Shown here piece by piece: positions 11,125 through 19,400 of a stretch of DNA of 47,684 nt. The notes under the pieces are model-generated. The model had not been told where the DNA came from and ran no database searches. It saw only the letters and a list, made by a program, of their open reading frames with translations. Numbering within the stretch: position 1 is the stretch's first letter; every line of letters starts with the position of its first letter. Location: assembly GCF_001293775.1 (NCBI RefSeq), contig NZ_LGLN01000065.1, positions 225,262 through 272,945 of the forward strand, given 5' to 3'. The position numbers and the translations under genes were made by a program. Origin of the DNA: Pseudomonas syringae pv. cilantro. Its GTDB lineage: Bacteria > Pseudomonadota > Gammaproteobacteria > Pseudomonadales > Pseudomonadaceae.

Positions 11125-11784
11125 TCAGCTCGCTGCCAAAGCGGACAGCACGAGCTGACAGCTGCGCTGGCAATAATTAGCCACTACCACGCGGATCTGC
11201 GCCAGATCGCGCGCTATGACAGCCGCCAGCAGGTCGCCGAACAGCACCAGGTATTCGCTCATTTCGGCCTTGCGCTGTTCAAGCGCGAGAAAGTAGCTGC
11301 GACTCATCGAAGGCTGCAGGTTCTCGACGGTTTCCTCCAGATACGGGTTGTTGGCGAACAGATAGGCCGCGCGCATCACATTGAAGCTCTCTTCAACGAA
11401 CAGCCTGACGTCCTGCTGCTCGAAGCTGGCCTGCAGGCGCTGCTGGATGTACCGAAACGGGGCGAGATCCTCTTCGCTCTGCCAGCGTTCGCCCACGGCC
11501 TTGGCCAGCAGAATGTACAACTCGCTCATCAAAGTGCACAGGCTGGTGACATTGTGCGCGTTGAGCACTGTCACCTGCGCGCCACGACGCGCCAGAATCA
11601 CTACCAGATGGCGGCGTTCCAGAATCAATAATGCTTCGCGCACGGAGCCACGGCTGACGTTCAACGCCTGCGTGACTTTCTGCTCCTGGATTCGCTCTCC
11701 AGGCTTGAGCTCACCGCGAATGATCCGCTCGGCAAGGTGATGAGCAATTTGCTCAGCGAGGCTGTCCGGTGCCTTGAACGTCAT
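11125..11784 (-). CDS. GntR-family transcriptional regulator (FCD/FadR subfamily)
   Basis: This 219-residue protein has an N-terminal winged helix (about residues 10-75, with IRGELKPGERIQEQK and NVSRGSVREALLILERR) and an all-helical FCD ligand domain. It is transcribed away from xdhA and its stop is 4 bp from smc, so it probably heads the smc-zipA-ligA transcript. Its position next to the xanthine dehydrogenase promoter makes purine or xanthine control plausible, but the sequence alone does not show the ligand. Candidate operators lie in the 276-bp divergent region before xdhA. The ATG start has no strong Shine-Dalgarno sequence. Confidence 0.88.
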   Translation of the reverse strand: MTFKAPDSLAEQIAHHLAERIIRGELKPGERIQEQKVTQALNVSRGSVREALLILERRHLVVILARRGAQVTVLNAHNVTSLCTLMSELYILLAKAVGERWQSEEDLAPFRYIQQRLQASFEQQDVRLFVEESFNVMRAAYLFANNPYLEETVENLQPSMSRSYFLALEQRKAEMSEYLVLFGDLLAAVIARDLAQIRVVVANYCQRSCQLVLSALAAS

Positions 11785-11963
11785 GACTATCCTTCAAAAA
11801 AAACCAGTTCTGCTGCTAGCCGCGAAGTGTATCGCAACCAGCATGAGTGGCGCAGGGCCATAAACGCGGAAACTGGCATGAAATGAGCAAAACCTTGAAC
11901 ATCGCCCGACGGACGATGCAAGAACTACGCTGCCTTTGATCGGCAGATCGACGAAAAATCCGC

Positions 11964-11986
11964 TTTCCTGACTTTCAGGTCAGAAA
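11964..11986. promoter_or_regulatory. Inverted repeat upstream of the xdhA promoter
   Basis: CTGAC-TTTCAG-GTCAG (11968-11983) is an inverted repeat flanked by TTTC on the left and GAAA on the right. It ends just before the predicted -35 of xdhA. Similar CTGAC/GTCAG arms with different spacing occur at 19955-19966 and, imperfectly, at 24911-24922. It is a candidate regulator site. Confidence 0.4.
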
Positions 11987-11990
11987 CAAA

Positions 11991-12018
11991 TTGACCGCAT
12001 AAGCAGAGCTGATAGATT
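11991..12018 (+). promoter_or_regulatory. Predicted sigma-70 promoter for xdhABC-guaD
   Basis: TTGACC (11991-11996) and TAGATT (12013-12018) are separated by 16 bp. This puts the start near 12025, about 36 bp before the xdhA GTG. An 8-bp palindrome GACATGTC (12023-12030) sits on the predicted start site. Confidence 0.45.
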
Positions 12019-12035
12019 CATCGACATGTCTGATG
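12019..12035. promoter_or_regulatory. Candidate operator at the xdhA transcription start
   Basis: The perfect palindrome GACATGTC (12023-12030) is flanked by TCATC and TGATGA, nearly extending the dyad with one extra base. Its overlap with the predicted +1 fits a repressor site. The divergent GntR gene product is the obvious candidate binder, by inference only. Confidence 0.4.
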
Positions 12036-12060
12036 ACAATAAATGTGAGGGCTTTGCGCC

Positions 12061-13515
12061 GTGATTCAGTTCCTTTTGAACCAAGAGCTAAAAACCGAGC
12101 GCAGCCTGAATCCGAACATGACCGTGCTGACTTACCTGCGTGAGCAGGCACACAAGCCCGGTACCAAGGAAGGTTGCGCCAGCGGTGACTGTGGCGCCTG
12201 CACGGTGGTCGTCGGCGAGCTGCACAGCGACGCGCACGGCCAGCAACAGTTGCGTTACCGCAGCCTAAATTCCTGCCTGACCTTTGTGGCGTCGCTGCAC
12301 GGCAAGCAATTGATCAGCGTTGAAGACCTCAAACATCAAGGCCAGTTGCACAGCGTGCAGAAAGCCATGGTCGAGTGTCATGGCTCGCAATGCGGCTTCT
12401 GCACCCCGGGTTTCGTCATGTCGCTGTTCGCCCTGCAAAAGAACAGCCGCGACGCCGACGCGCATCAAGCCCATGAAGCGCTGGCGGGCAATCTGTGCCG
12501 CTGCACCGGTTATCGACCGATTCTGGCTGCTGCCGAGCAGTCCTGCAGTCAGCGCGTGCCGGACCAGTTCGATCAGCGCCAGGCGCAAACCATCGAGCGC
12601 CTGCGTGCGATCACGCCAGAGCAGACCGGCGAACTCAACGACGGCGAAAAACACTGTCTGATTCCGCTGACCGTGGCCGATCTTGCCGACCTGTATCAGG
12701 CCAACCCTCAAGCCCGGCTGCTGGCCGGCGGCACCGATCTGGCGCTGGAAGTCACGCAATTCCACAAGCCGCTGCCCGCCATGATTTACGTCGGGCAGAT
12801 CGCCGAGATGAAGCGCGTCGAGCGCTTCGAGGACCGTCTGGAGATCGGTGCCGCCACGCCGCTGACCGATTGCTACGCCGCGCTGAAGGTTGAACACCCG
12901 GACTTCGGCGAATTGTTGCAGCGCTTCGCTTCGTTGCAGATTCGCAATCAGGGTACGCTGGGCGGCAACATTGGCAACGCCTCGCCGATTGGCGACTCCC
13001 CGCCCCTGCTGATCGCCCTCGGCGCACAGATCGTGCTGCGCAAAGGCGCTACCCGGCGCACCCTGGCGCTGGAAGATTACTTCATCGATTACAAAGTCAC
13101 CGCCCGGCAGGAAAGCGAGTTCATCGAAAAAATCATCGTGCCGACCGCCAACCCTCAGCAGACTTTTCGCGCCTACAAAGTTTCCAAGCGTCTGGACGAC
13201 GATATTTCTGCAGTCTGTGCGGCATTTTGCCTGACGATCGAGGACGGCGTGATCCGCGAGGCGCGTGTCGCGTTTGGCGGCATGGCGGCGATTCCGAAAC
13301 GTGCGGCGGCCTGCGAGCGGGCCTTGCTCGGCGAACCGTGGAGCAACGAAACCGTCGAGCAGGCCTGCGCGGCCCTTAGCGAAGATTTCACCCCTCTGTC
13401 GGATTTCCGCGCCAGCAAGGAATACCGTTTGCTGAGCGCACAAAACCTGCTGCGCAAGTATTTCATCGAAGTGCAGCAGCCAGCCGTTGCGACGCGGGTG
13501 ACTGACTATGTCTGA
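12061..13515 (+). CDS. xdhA: Xanthine dehydrogenase small subunit (2Fe-2S and FAD domains)
   Basis: This 484-residue subunit carries the electron-transfer part of the xanthine dehydrogenase that oxidises hypoxanthine and xanthine to urate. The N-terminal plant-type 2Fe-2S cluster uses Cys39, Cys44, Cys47 and Cys72 (EGCASGDCGACTVV). The second all-helical cluster uses Cys111, Cys114, Cys146 and Cys148 (CGFCTPGF, LCRCTGYRPI). The FAD domain begins near residue 200 (LLAGGTDLALEV, GTLGGNIGNASPIGDSPP). The start is GTG at 12061, with GAGGG 9 bases upstream; the ATG a few bases earlier is immediately followed by a stop. It overlaps xdhB by 8 bp. Confidence 0.96.
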   Translation: MIQFLLNQELKTERSLNPNMTVLTYLREQAHKPGTKEGCASGDCGACTVVVGELHSDAHGQQQLRYRSLNSCLTFVASLHGKQLISVEDLKHQGQLHSVQKAMVECHGSQCGFCTPGFVMSLFALQKNSRDADAHQAHEALAGNLCRCTGYRPILAAAEQSCSQRVPDQFDQRQAQTIERLRAITPEQTGELNDGEKHCLIPLTVADLADLYQANPQARLLAGGTDLALEVTQFHKPLPAMIYVGQIAEMKRVERFEDRLEIGAATPLTDCYAALKVEHPDFGELLQRFASLQIRNQGTLGGNIGNASPIGDSPPLLIALGAQIVLRKGATRRTLALEDYFIDYKVTARQESEFIEKIIVPTANPQQTFRAYKVSKRLDDDISAVCAAFCLTIEDGVIREARVAFGGMAAIPKRAAACERALLGEPWSNETVEQACAALSEDFTPLSDFRASKEYRLLSAQNLLRKYFIEVQQPAVATRVTDYV

Positions 13516-16048
13516 GCACGATACCCCACTGACCCAGGCCGACATGCTGGCTGTGTTTCAACAGGGTTTGAGCACTGGCGTCGGGCGCAGCGTCAAGCAC
13601 GACAGCGCCGACAAGCACGTCTCTGGCGAAGCGGTGTATATCGACGACCGCCTGGAATTTCCCAATCAGCTGCATGTGTACGCACGACTGTCGGACCGCG
13701 CCCATGCGCGGATCATCAGCATCGACACCTCGCCCTGCTACGCCTTCGCCGGCGTAAGCATCGCGATTACGCACGAGGATATTCCCGGCCTGAAAGACAT
13801 CGGACCGCTGTTGCCGGGCGACCCGCTGCTGGCCATCGACAAAGTGGAATTCGTCGGCCAGCCGGTGCTTGCCGTGGCCGCGCGGGATCTGGACGTTGCG
13901 CGCCAGGCGGCAATGGCGGCAATCATCGAATACGAAGACCTGGAGCCCGTGCTGGACGTGGTTCAGGCCCTGCGTCAGAAACATTTCGTGCTCGACAGCC
14001 ACACCCACAAGCGCGGCGACTCGGCGACTGCTCTGGAAAGTGCGACTCATCGCCTGCAGGGCAACCTGCACATTGGTGGCCAGGAACACTTCTATCTGGA
14101 GACCCAGATTTCCTCGGTCATGCCGACTGAAGATGGCGGCATGATCGTTTACTGTTCGACCCAGAACCCCACGGAAATCCAGAAGCTGGTGGCCGAGGTG
14201 CTTGACGTGCCGATGAACCGCATCGTGGTCGATATGCGGCGCATGGGCGGTGGTTTCGGCGGCAAGGAAACCCAGGCGGCCAGCCCGGCCTGCCTGTGCG
14301 CAGTGATTGCGCGCTTGACCGGTCAGCCGACCAAGATGCGTCTGCAACGCTTCGAAGACATGCAGATGACCGGCAAACGCCACCCGTTCTATATCGAATA
14401 CGACGTGGGCTTTGATGACGATGGCCGGTTGCAAGGCATCGAACTGGATCTGGCCGCTAACTGTGGCTATTCGCCAGACCTGTCAGCCTCTATTGTCGAT
14501 CGCGCGATGTTCCATGCCGATAACGCCTATTACCTGGGCGAAGCAACGATCAATGGCCATCGCTGCAAGACTCACACGGCGTCCAACACCGCCTATCGCG
14601 GTTTTGGCGGCCCGCAAGGCATGGTGGCCATCGAAGAAGTCATGGACTGTATCGCACGTTTTCTGGGCAAGGACCCGTTGGCAGTGCGCAAGGCCAACTA
14701 CTACGGCAAGACCGAACGCAACGTCACGCATTACTACCAGACCGTCGAGCACAATCTGCTGGAAGAAATGACGGCGGACCTGGAGCAGAGCAGCCAGTAC
14801 GCCGAGCGCCGCGAAGCCATTCAGGCCTTCAACGCGAGCAGCCCTATCCTGAAAAAAGGCCTGGCGTTGACGCCGGTCAAGTTCGGCATCTCGTTCACCG
14901 CCAGCTTTCTGAATCAGGCCGGTGCGCTGATCCACATCTACACCGACGGCAGCATCCATCTGAACCACGGCGGCACCGAGATGGGCCAGGGCTTGAACAC
15001 CAAGGTCGCGCAGGTCGTGGCAGAAGTGTTTCAAGTTGATATCGAGCGCATTCAGATCACCGCCACCAACACCGACAAGGTGCCCAACACCTCGCCGACG
15101 GCGGCGTCCAGTGGCACCGACCTGAATGGCAAAGCGGCGCAAAATGCCGCGGAAATTCTCAAGCAACGCCTGGTTGAGTTTGCTGCGCGGCATTACGCGG
15201 TGGCAGAAACCGAGGTTGAATTTCGCAACGGCCATGTGCGCGTTGGAGCCATCGTGCTGCCCTTCGCCGAACTGGCGCAACTGGCATGGATGGGGCAGGT
15301 GTCGCTGTCCAGCACCGGCTATTACAAGACGCCGAAGATTTTCTATGACCGCAGCCAGGCGCGCGGTCGGCCATTCTACTACTACGCATTCGGTGCAGCC
15401 TGCGTCGAGGTGATCGTCGATACCCTGACCGGTGAATACAAGACCTTGCGCACCGACATCCTGCACGACGTCGGCGCCTCGTTGAACCCGGCCATAGACA
15501 TTGGCCAGGTCGAAGGCGGCTACATTCAGGGCGCGGGCTGGCTGACCACCGAAGAGCTGGTGTGGAACGACAACGGCAAGCTGATGACCAGCGGTCCGGC
15601 GTCGTACAAGATCCCGGCGGTGGCTGACATGCCGCTGGACTTGCGCGTCAAGCTGGTGGAAAACCGCAAGAACCCGGAAGACACGGTATTCCATTCCAAA
15701 GCTGTGGGCGAGCCGCCGTTCATGCTCGGCATCGCGGCGTGGTGCGCGATCAAGGACGCCGTGGCGAGCCTGGATGACTATCGTCATCAGCCGAACATCG
15801 ACGCCCCGGCGACGCCGGAAAAGGTGTTGTGGGGCTGCGAGCAGATGCGTCAGAAGGGTGGCACGCGTCGTTTATCAAATGAGCGGGCCGCGCCGATTGG
15901 TTCAGGTGCTGTGCCGGCCTCTTCGCGAGCAAGCGAAGCGTCGCCCGGCTCGCTCCCACACGTTTCATCTGCATCTCCATCTCCCCCTGTGGGAGCGAGC
16001 TTGCTCGCGAAAGCGTCAGTTCATGACCCCGATAGGGAGCAAAAATGA
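13508..16048 (+). CDS. xdhB: Xanthine dehydrogenase large subunit (molybdopterin), with REP-encoded C-terminal extension
   Basis: This 846-residue subunit binds the molybdenum cofactor and oxidises xanthine to urate. Family motifs include MGGGFGGKETQA, AYRGFGGPQG and the catalytic-glutamate region KAVGEPPFMLG. The recognisable family sequence ends near residue 780 (VLWGCEQMRQ). The last roughly 64 residues are translated through a pair of inverted REP sequences (15913-16015) and read with the tell-tale PVGASLLAKAS string. The element therefore seems to have replaced the original stop in frame. The frame still ends in an ATGA overlap with xdhC. The tail is unlikely to matter for catalysis, but this is untested. 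Confidence 0.95.
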   Translation: MSEHDTPLTQADMLAVFQQGLSTGVGRSVKHDSADKHVSGEAVYIDDRLEFPNQLHVYARLSDRAHARIISIDTSPCYAFAGVSIAITHEDIPGLKDIGPLLPGDPLLAIDKVEFVGQPVLAVAARDLDVARQAAMAAIIEYEDLEPVLDVVQALRQKHFVLDSHTHKRGDSATALESATHRLQGNLHIGGQEHFYLETQISSVMPTEDGGMIVYCSTQNPTEIQKLVAEVLDVPMNRIVVDMRRMGGGFGGKETQAASPACLCAVIARLTGQPTKMRLQRFEDMQMTGKRHPFYIEYDVGFDDDGRLQGIELDLAANCGYSPDLSASIVDRAMFHADNAYYLGEATINGHRCKTHTASNTAYRGFGGPQGMVAIEEVMDCIARFLGKDPLAVRKANYYGKTERNVTHYYQTVEHNLLEEMTADLEQSSQYAERREAIQAFNASSPILKKGLALTPVKFGISFTASFLNQAGALIHIYTDGSIHLNHGGTEMGQGLNTKVAQVVAEVFQVDIERIQITATNTDKVPNTSPTAASSGTDLNGKAAQNAAEILKQRLVEFAARHYAVAETEVEFRNGHVRVGAIVLPFAELAQLAWMGQVSLSSTGYYKTPKIFYDRSQARGRPFYYYAFGAACVEVIVDTLTGEYKTLRTDILHDVGASLNPAIDIGQVEGGYIQGAGWLTTEELVWNDNGKLMTSGPASYKIPAVADMPLDLRVKLVENRKNPEDTVFHSKAVGEPPFMLGIAAWCAIKDAVASLDDYRHQPNIDAPATPEKVLWGCEQMRQKGGTRRLSNERAAPIGSGAVPASSRASEASPGSLPHVSSASPSPPVGASLLAKASVHDPDREQK
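15913..16015 (+). repeat. Inverted REP pair inside the 3' end of xdhB
   Basis: One REP arm (CTTCGCGAGCAAGCGAAGCG through CGGCTCGCTCCCACAC, about 15921-15962) faces a second (TGTGGGAGCGAGC followed by TTGCTCGCGAAAGCG, 15989-16015) across a short spacer. The pair lies wholly within the open frame of xdhB and ends about 30 bp before xdhC. The spacer differs from that of the other three REPINs in the window. Confidence 0.85.
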
Positions 16049-16884
16049 CTAACTGGATCAGCGCTCTGGCCGAGCTTCAGGCCCGCAGTGAACCCGGCAT
16101 TCTGGTGACGATCATCGAAGAGCTGGGCTCTACACCGCGCAACGCCGGCTCGAAAATGGTCGTCTGCGCCGAACGCATCTACGACACCATCGGCGGTGGC
16201 CATCTGGAATACAAGGCGATGGAAATCGCCCGCGAGATGCTCGCCAGCGGCACCCGGCAGACGCGGCTGGAACGCTTCAGTCTGGGCGCAAGCCTTGGTC
16301 AGTGTTGTGGCGGCGTGAACGTGCTGCTGTTCGAACCGATGGGCGAGCCTGTTGCACATATCGCGGTATTCGGCGCTGGCCATGTCGGCCGCGCGCTGGT
16401 GCCACTGTTGGCCAGCCTGCCCTGCCGGGTGCGCTGGATCGACAGCCGTGAACACGAATTCCCCGAAACAATGCCGGAAGGCGTGTTGAAGATCCTTAAT
16501 GACGAGCCGGTCGATGAGGTTGCGCAATTGCCTGTCGGCACTTACTGCATCGTCATGACTCACAACCATCAACTCGACCTGGAACTGACTGCCGCGATCC
16601 TCGAGCGCGGAGACTTCGGCTATTTCGGGCTGATCGGCTCGAAAACCAAGCGGGTCAAGTTCGAACACCGCTTGCGTGAACGCGGGTTCGACGCCAGCCT
16701 GCTGCAACGTATGCGTTGCCCGATGGGCCTGGCCGAGGTCAAAGGCAAATTGCCTGTCGAGATCGCAGTGTCCATCGCCGCCGAAGTCATCGCCACTTAC
16801 AACGTCAGCTTTGGCCAACAGAGCGCCAATGCGAAACCTATCGCCAGACTGCTGCCTGCCTCACGCCGCAGCCAGTCGCAATGA
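16045..16884 (+). CDS. xdhC: Xanthine dehydrogenase accessory protein XdhC
   Basis: This 279-residue cytoplasmic protein belongs to the XdhC/CoxI family, which binds molybdenum cofactor and delivers it (usually in the sulfurated form) to the large subunit. The N-terminal XdhC domain has TIIEELGSTPRNAGSKMVV and GGGHLEYKAMEIA with GASLGQCCGGV. The C-terminal Rossmann part has VFGAGHVGRALVPLL (about residues 110-125) and YFGLIGSKTKRVKF. The ATG overlaps the xdhB stop (ATGA), and AGGGAG lies just upstream, after the REP pair. It is in the same operon as xdhAB and guaD. Confidence 0.95.
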   Translation: MTNWISALAELQARSEPGILVTIIEELGSTPRNAGSKMVVCAERIYDTIGGGHLEYKAMEIAREMLASGTRQTRLERFSLGASLGQCCGGVNVLLFEPMGEPVAHIAVFGAGHVGRALVPLLASLPCRVRWIDSREHEFPETMPEGVLKILNDEPVDEVAQLPVGTYCIVMTHNHQLDLELTAAILERGDFGYFGLIGSKTKRVKFEHRLRERGFDASLLQRMRCPMGLAEVKGKLPVEIAVSIAAEVIATYNVSFGQQSANAKPIARLLPASRRSQSQ

Positions 16885-16910
16885 TCGCAGCCAGTCACAA
16901 CGAGAGTGCC

Positions 16911-18224
16911 ATGAGTTCAGTGTCCAGCCGTAAAGCCTACCGCGCCGCCATCGTCCACAGTATTGCCGACCCGGCCGAAGTGGCGGTTGAAGCGTCTTAT
17001 CAGTACTTTGCCGACGGCCTGCTGCTGGTCGAGGACGGCAAAATCGTATCGGTGGGTCATGCCGCCGACCTGCTCGACAGCCTCGGCAATGACGTAGAGC
17101 TGATCGAATATCAGAACGCGCTGATCACGCCGGGCTTTATCGACACGCACATCCACCTGCCGCAAACCGGCATGATCGGCGCGTATGGTGCGCAGTTGTT
17201 GGATTGGCTCAACACCTACACCTTCCCTTGCGAAAGCCAGTTTGCCGATCCCGAACATTCGGCGCAGGTCGCCGACATCTTCATCAAGGAATTGCTGCGC
17301 AACGGCACGACCACTGCACTGGTGTTCGGCAGCGTGCACAAGGAGTCGGTCGAAGCGTTTTTCAGCGCAGCGCAGGCGCTTGATCTGCGCATGATCGCCG
17401 GCAAGGTGATGATGGACCGCAACGCGCCGGACTATCTGGTTGATACCCCCGAATCCGGCTATGCCGACAGCAAGGCGCTGATTGAGCGCTGGCATGGTCA
17501 GGGTCGCCTGAGCTACGCCGTGACCCCGCGCTTCGCGCCGACCAGCAGCCCGGAACAGCTGAGCCTGGCGGGCCAGTTGCTGACTGAGTATTCTGGCCTG
17601 TACATGCAGACCCACATCAGCGAAAACCTTCAGGAAATCGAGTGGGTCAAGGCGCTGTTCCCCGAGCGCAAGCACTATCTGGACGTCTACGACCACTTCA
17701 ACCTGTTGAGCGAACGCTCGGTGTTTGCCCATGGCGTGCACCTGTGCGACGAACAATGCGCGCGGCTGGCGCAAACCGGCTCGGCCATCGCCTTCTGCCC
17801 GACCTCCAACCTGTTTCTGGGCAGCGGCCTGTTCAACCTGCCGATGGCCGAGAAGCACAAAGTCAACGTCGGCCTGGGCACCGATGTGGGCGGCGGCACC
17901 AGCTTTTCGATTTTGCAGACGCTGAACGAAGCCTACAAAGTCATGCAGATGCAGGGCGCACGCCTGAACCCGTTCAAATCGCTGTATCTGGCCACCTTGG
18001 GCGGCGCGCGGGCGCTGCGCCTGGAAGACAAGGTCGGCAGCCTCAAACCGGGCAACGAGGCCGACTTCCTTGTGCTCGATTACGACGCCACGCCGTTGCT
18101 GTCGTATCGACTGAAACAGGCGAAGGACATTGAAGAGACGCTGTTTGTGCTGATGACGATTGGCGACGACCGGACGGTGAAACAGACCTGGTCGGGTGGG
18201 CGGTTAGTGCATGAGCGGGGCTAG
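16911..18224 (+). CDS. guaD: Guanine deaminase
   Basis: This 437-residue amidohydrolase converts guanine to xanthine and ammonia, feeding XdhAB. The metal-binding motif is PGFIDTHIHLPQTGMIG. Further family landmarks are LDWLNTYTFPCE, the active-site HISENLQEI and GLGTDVGGGTSFS near the C-terminus. I choose the ATG at 16911 because GAGAG lies 6 bases upstream. An in-frame ATG at 16881 overlaps the xdhC stop (ATGA) and would add 10 residues, so it cannot be excluded. It is the last gene of the xdhABC-guaD operon. The following 300 bp is repeat DNA. Confidence 0.95.
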   Translation: MSSVSSRKAYRAAIVHSIADPAEVAVEASYQYFADGLLLVEDGKIVSVGHAADLLDSLGNDVELIEYQNALITPGFIDTHIHLPQTGMIGAYGAQLLDWLNTYTFPCESQFADPEHSAQVADIFIKELLRNGTTTALVFGSVHKESVEAFFSAAQALDLRMIAGKVMMDRNAPDYLVDTPESGYADSKALIERWHGQGRLSYAVTPRFAPTSSPEQLSLAGQLLTEYSGLYMQTHISENLQEIEWVKALFPERKHYLDVYDHFNLLSERSVFAHGVHLCDEQCARLAQTGSAIAFCPTSNLFLGSGLFNLPMAEKHKVNVGLGTDVGGGTSFSILQTLNEAYKVMQMQGARLNPFKSLYLATLGGARALRLEDKVGSLKPGNEADFLVLDYDATPLLSYRLKQAKDIEETLFVLMTIGDDRTVKQTWSGGRLVHERG

Positions 18225-18312
18225 AGTCTCGCTGTTCAGGCTCACAGCGTTCATCGTTATACACGAGCCATGACGCGCCCGGAACATGGGGCTTTCAGGC
18301 TTATGCCCGCAG

Positions 18313-18352
18313 GTGTGGAAGTGTGGAAGTGTGGAAGTGTGGAAGTGTGGGA
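18313..18352 (+). repeat. 8-bp tandem repeat (GTGTGGAA, nearly 5 copies)
   Basis: Four perfect head-to-tail copies of GTGTGGAA (18313-18344) are followed by GTGTGGGA, which runs directly into the first arm of the adjacent REPIN. Such a run is prone to slippage and could vary in copy number between strains. Confidence 0.9.
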
Positions 18353-18451
18353 GCGGACTTGTCCGCGAAGACAGTAGTTCAAATGATACATGCTCGGGGA
18401 ACGTACCGGCCCTTTCGTGGACAAGCGAAGCGTCGCCCGGTCCACTCCCAC
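18347..18451 (+). repeat. REPIN: pair of inverted REP sequences
   Basis: It opens GTGGGAGCGGACTTGTCCGC and ends with GTCCACTCCCAC. The spacer contains ACATGCTCGGGG and CGTACCGGCCCTTTCG, matching the copies at 3771-3876 and 22671-22760. The flank after it (GGCCTTAGGCCAGAATC) is the reverse complement of the left flank of those copies. It lies between the convergent guaD and GntR genes. Confidence 0.8.
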
Positions 18452-18490
18452 GGCCTTAGGCCAGAATCAAAAGCGGACCTATTCATAGCG

Positions 18491-18509
18491 CAGGGCGTCG
18501 CACGATAGC
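18491..18509 (+). repeat. Partial copy of the GCGTCGCACGATAG repeat
   Basis: GCGCAGGGCGTCGCACGATA matches the right half of the palindromic repeat at 25848-25881 and the element at 44692-44753 (CGCAGAGCGTCGCACGATAG). Here the left arm is missing. Confidence 0.6.
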
Positions 18510-18526
18510 TGGATGGATGAGCAGCC

Positions 18527-19276
18527 TCAACGCGCCGGCTTTTTCTTGCCCAGCACGTGCGAGAACACGGCATGCAAATCAGCCGAGGCGCTGTCTTCGT
18601 CGAGGTTGAGTTTGCTGTCGATGTGATCCATATGGTGCATCATCAGCTCGACGGCCAGCGGCGCATCGCGGGCTTCGATGGCGTCGATCAGCTGGCTGTG
18701 CTCATCGTAGGAACAGTGCGTGCGATTGCCGGTTTCGTACTGGGCAATAATCAGTGAAGTCTGCGACACCAGGCTACGCTGGAAGCTGATCAGCGGTGCA
18801 TTTTTCGCAGCCACCGCCAGTTGCAGATGAAACTCCCCGGACAGGCGAATGCCCGCACCCCGGTCGCCTCGGGCGAAGCTTTCTCGCTCGTCGCTGACCA
18901 TCTGCCGCAGTTCGGCCAGTTGTTCGGCGCTGGCATGTTCGACGGCCAGTTCGGTAATGGCCCGCTCGACCATGCGCCGGGCGAAGAACACCTGGCGCGC
19001 CTCTTCGACACTGCGGCTGGCGACCACTGCACCGCGATTGGGGCGTAACAGCACGACCCCTTCGTGGCCCAGCCGCGACAGCGCGCGGCGGATGATGGTG
19101 CGGCTGACTCCGAAAATATCACCCAGCGCCTCTTCACTCAATTTGGTGCCGGGCGCTAGGCGCTGCTCCAGAATCGCATCGAAAATATGCTCGTAAACGA
19201 CATCGTCCTGGGTCACGCTGCGGACGCTGTCAAGGCTGCGCGGCTGTTTTTTGAGAGGCAGGGACTGATCGTTCAT
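18527..19276 (-). CDS. GntR-family regulator (FCD subfamily), probable purine-catabolism regulator
   Basis: This 249-residue protein has a winged-helix domain at about residues 20-90 (DAILEQRLAPGTKLSEEAL, FGVSRTIIRRALSRLGHEG) and an FCD ligand-binding domain with ARRMVERAITELAVEHAS and FHLQLAVAAKNA. I choose the ATG at 19276 (MNDQSLPLKKQ); an in-frame GTG at 19363 would add 29 residues that do not resemble the family and would cross a terminator and a putative operator. It lies between guaD and hiuH. Related ATTGT-type sites occur before its own gene, before hiuH and before puuE, suggesting autoregulation and local control. The ligand is unknown; a urate or allantoin pathway intermediate is plausible. 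Confidence 0.88.
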   Translation of the reverse strand: MNDQSLPLKKQPRSLDSVRSVTQDDVVYEHIFDAILEQRLAPGTKLSEEALGDIFGVSRTIIRRALSRLGHEGVVLLRPNRGAVVASRSVEEARQVFFARRMVERAITELAVEHASAEQLAELRQMVSDERESFARGDRGAGIRLSGEFHLQLAVAAKNAPLISFQRSLVSQTSLIIAQYETGNRTHCSYDEHSQLIDAIEARDAPLAVELMMHHMDHIDSKLNLDEDSASADLHAVFSHVLGKKKPAR

Positions 19277-19318
19277 GAATACTCGTGCACGGATAGAGGG
19301 CGGCCTTGGGGCTGGCGC

Positions 19319-19330
19319 ATTGTACACGGG
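19319..19330. promoter_or_regulatory. Candidate GntR operator before its own gene
   Basis: ATTGTACACGGG lies about 45 bp upstream of the GntR start codon. It resembles ATTGTATACAAT at 20043-20054 and the reverse complement of CCTGTACACAAT at 19849-19860. Confidence 0.4.
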
Positions 19331-19366
19331 GCGCAACAGGAAGCAGGTCTGGACAAAACGCACGCG

Positions 19367-19393
19367 AAAAAAAGCCCGCAGTGTGGGGCGGGC
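19367..19393 (-). terminator. Intrinsic terminator of hiuH
   Basis: On the minus strand GCCCGC-CCCACACT-GCGGGC forms a 6-bp GC stem followed by seven T residues. It lies 8 bp after the hiuH stop and upstream of the GntR gene, so hiuH is probably a single-gene transcript. Confidence 0.85.
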
Positions 19394-19400
19394 AAGAGAG

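Noticed and set aside
12265..13545. 426-codon frame antisense to xdhA
   Set aside because: It is antisense to a gene with intact iron-sulfur motifs and shows no recognisable family.
14483..15787. 434-codon frame antisense to xdhB
   Set aside because: It is a shadow of the molybdopterin subunit; no motif and no ribosome site.
18313..18352. CRISPR array
   Set aside because: The repeat unit is 8 bp with no spacers; it is a simple tandem repeat, and no cas genes are nearby.
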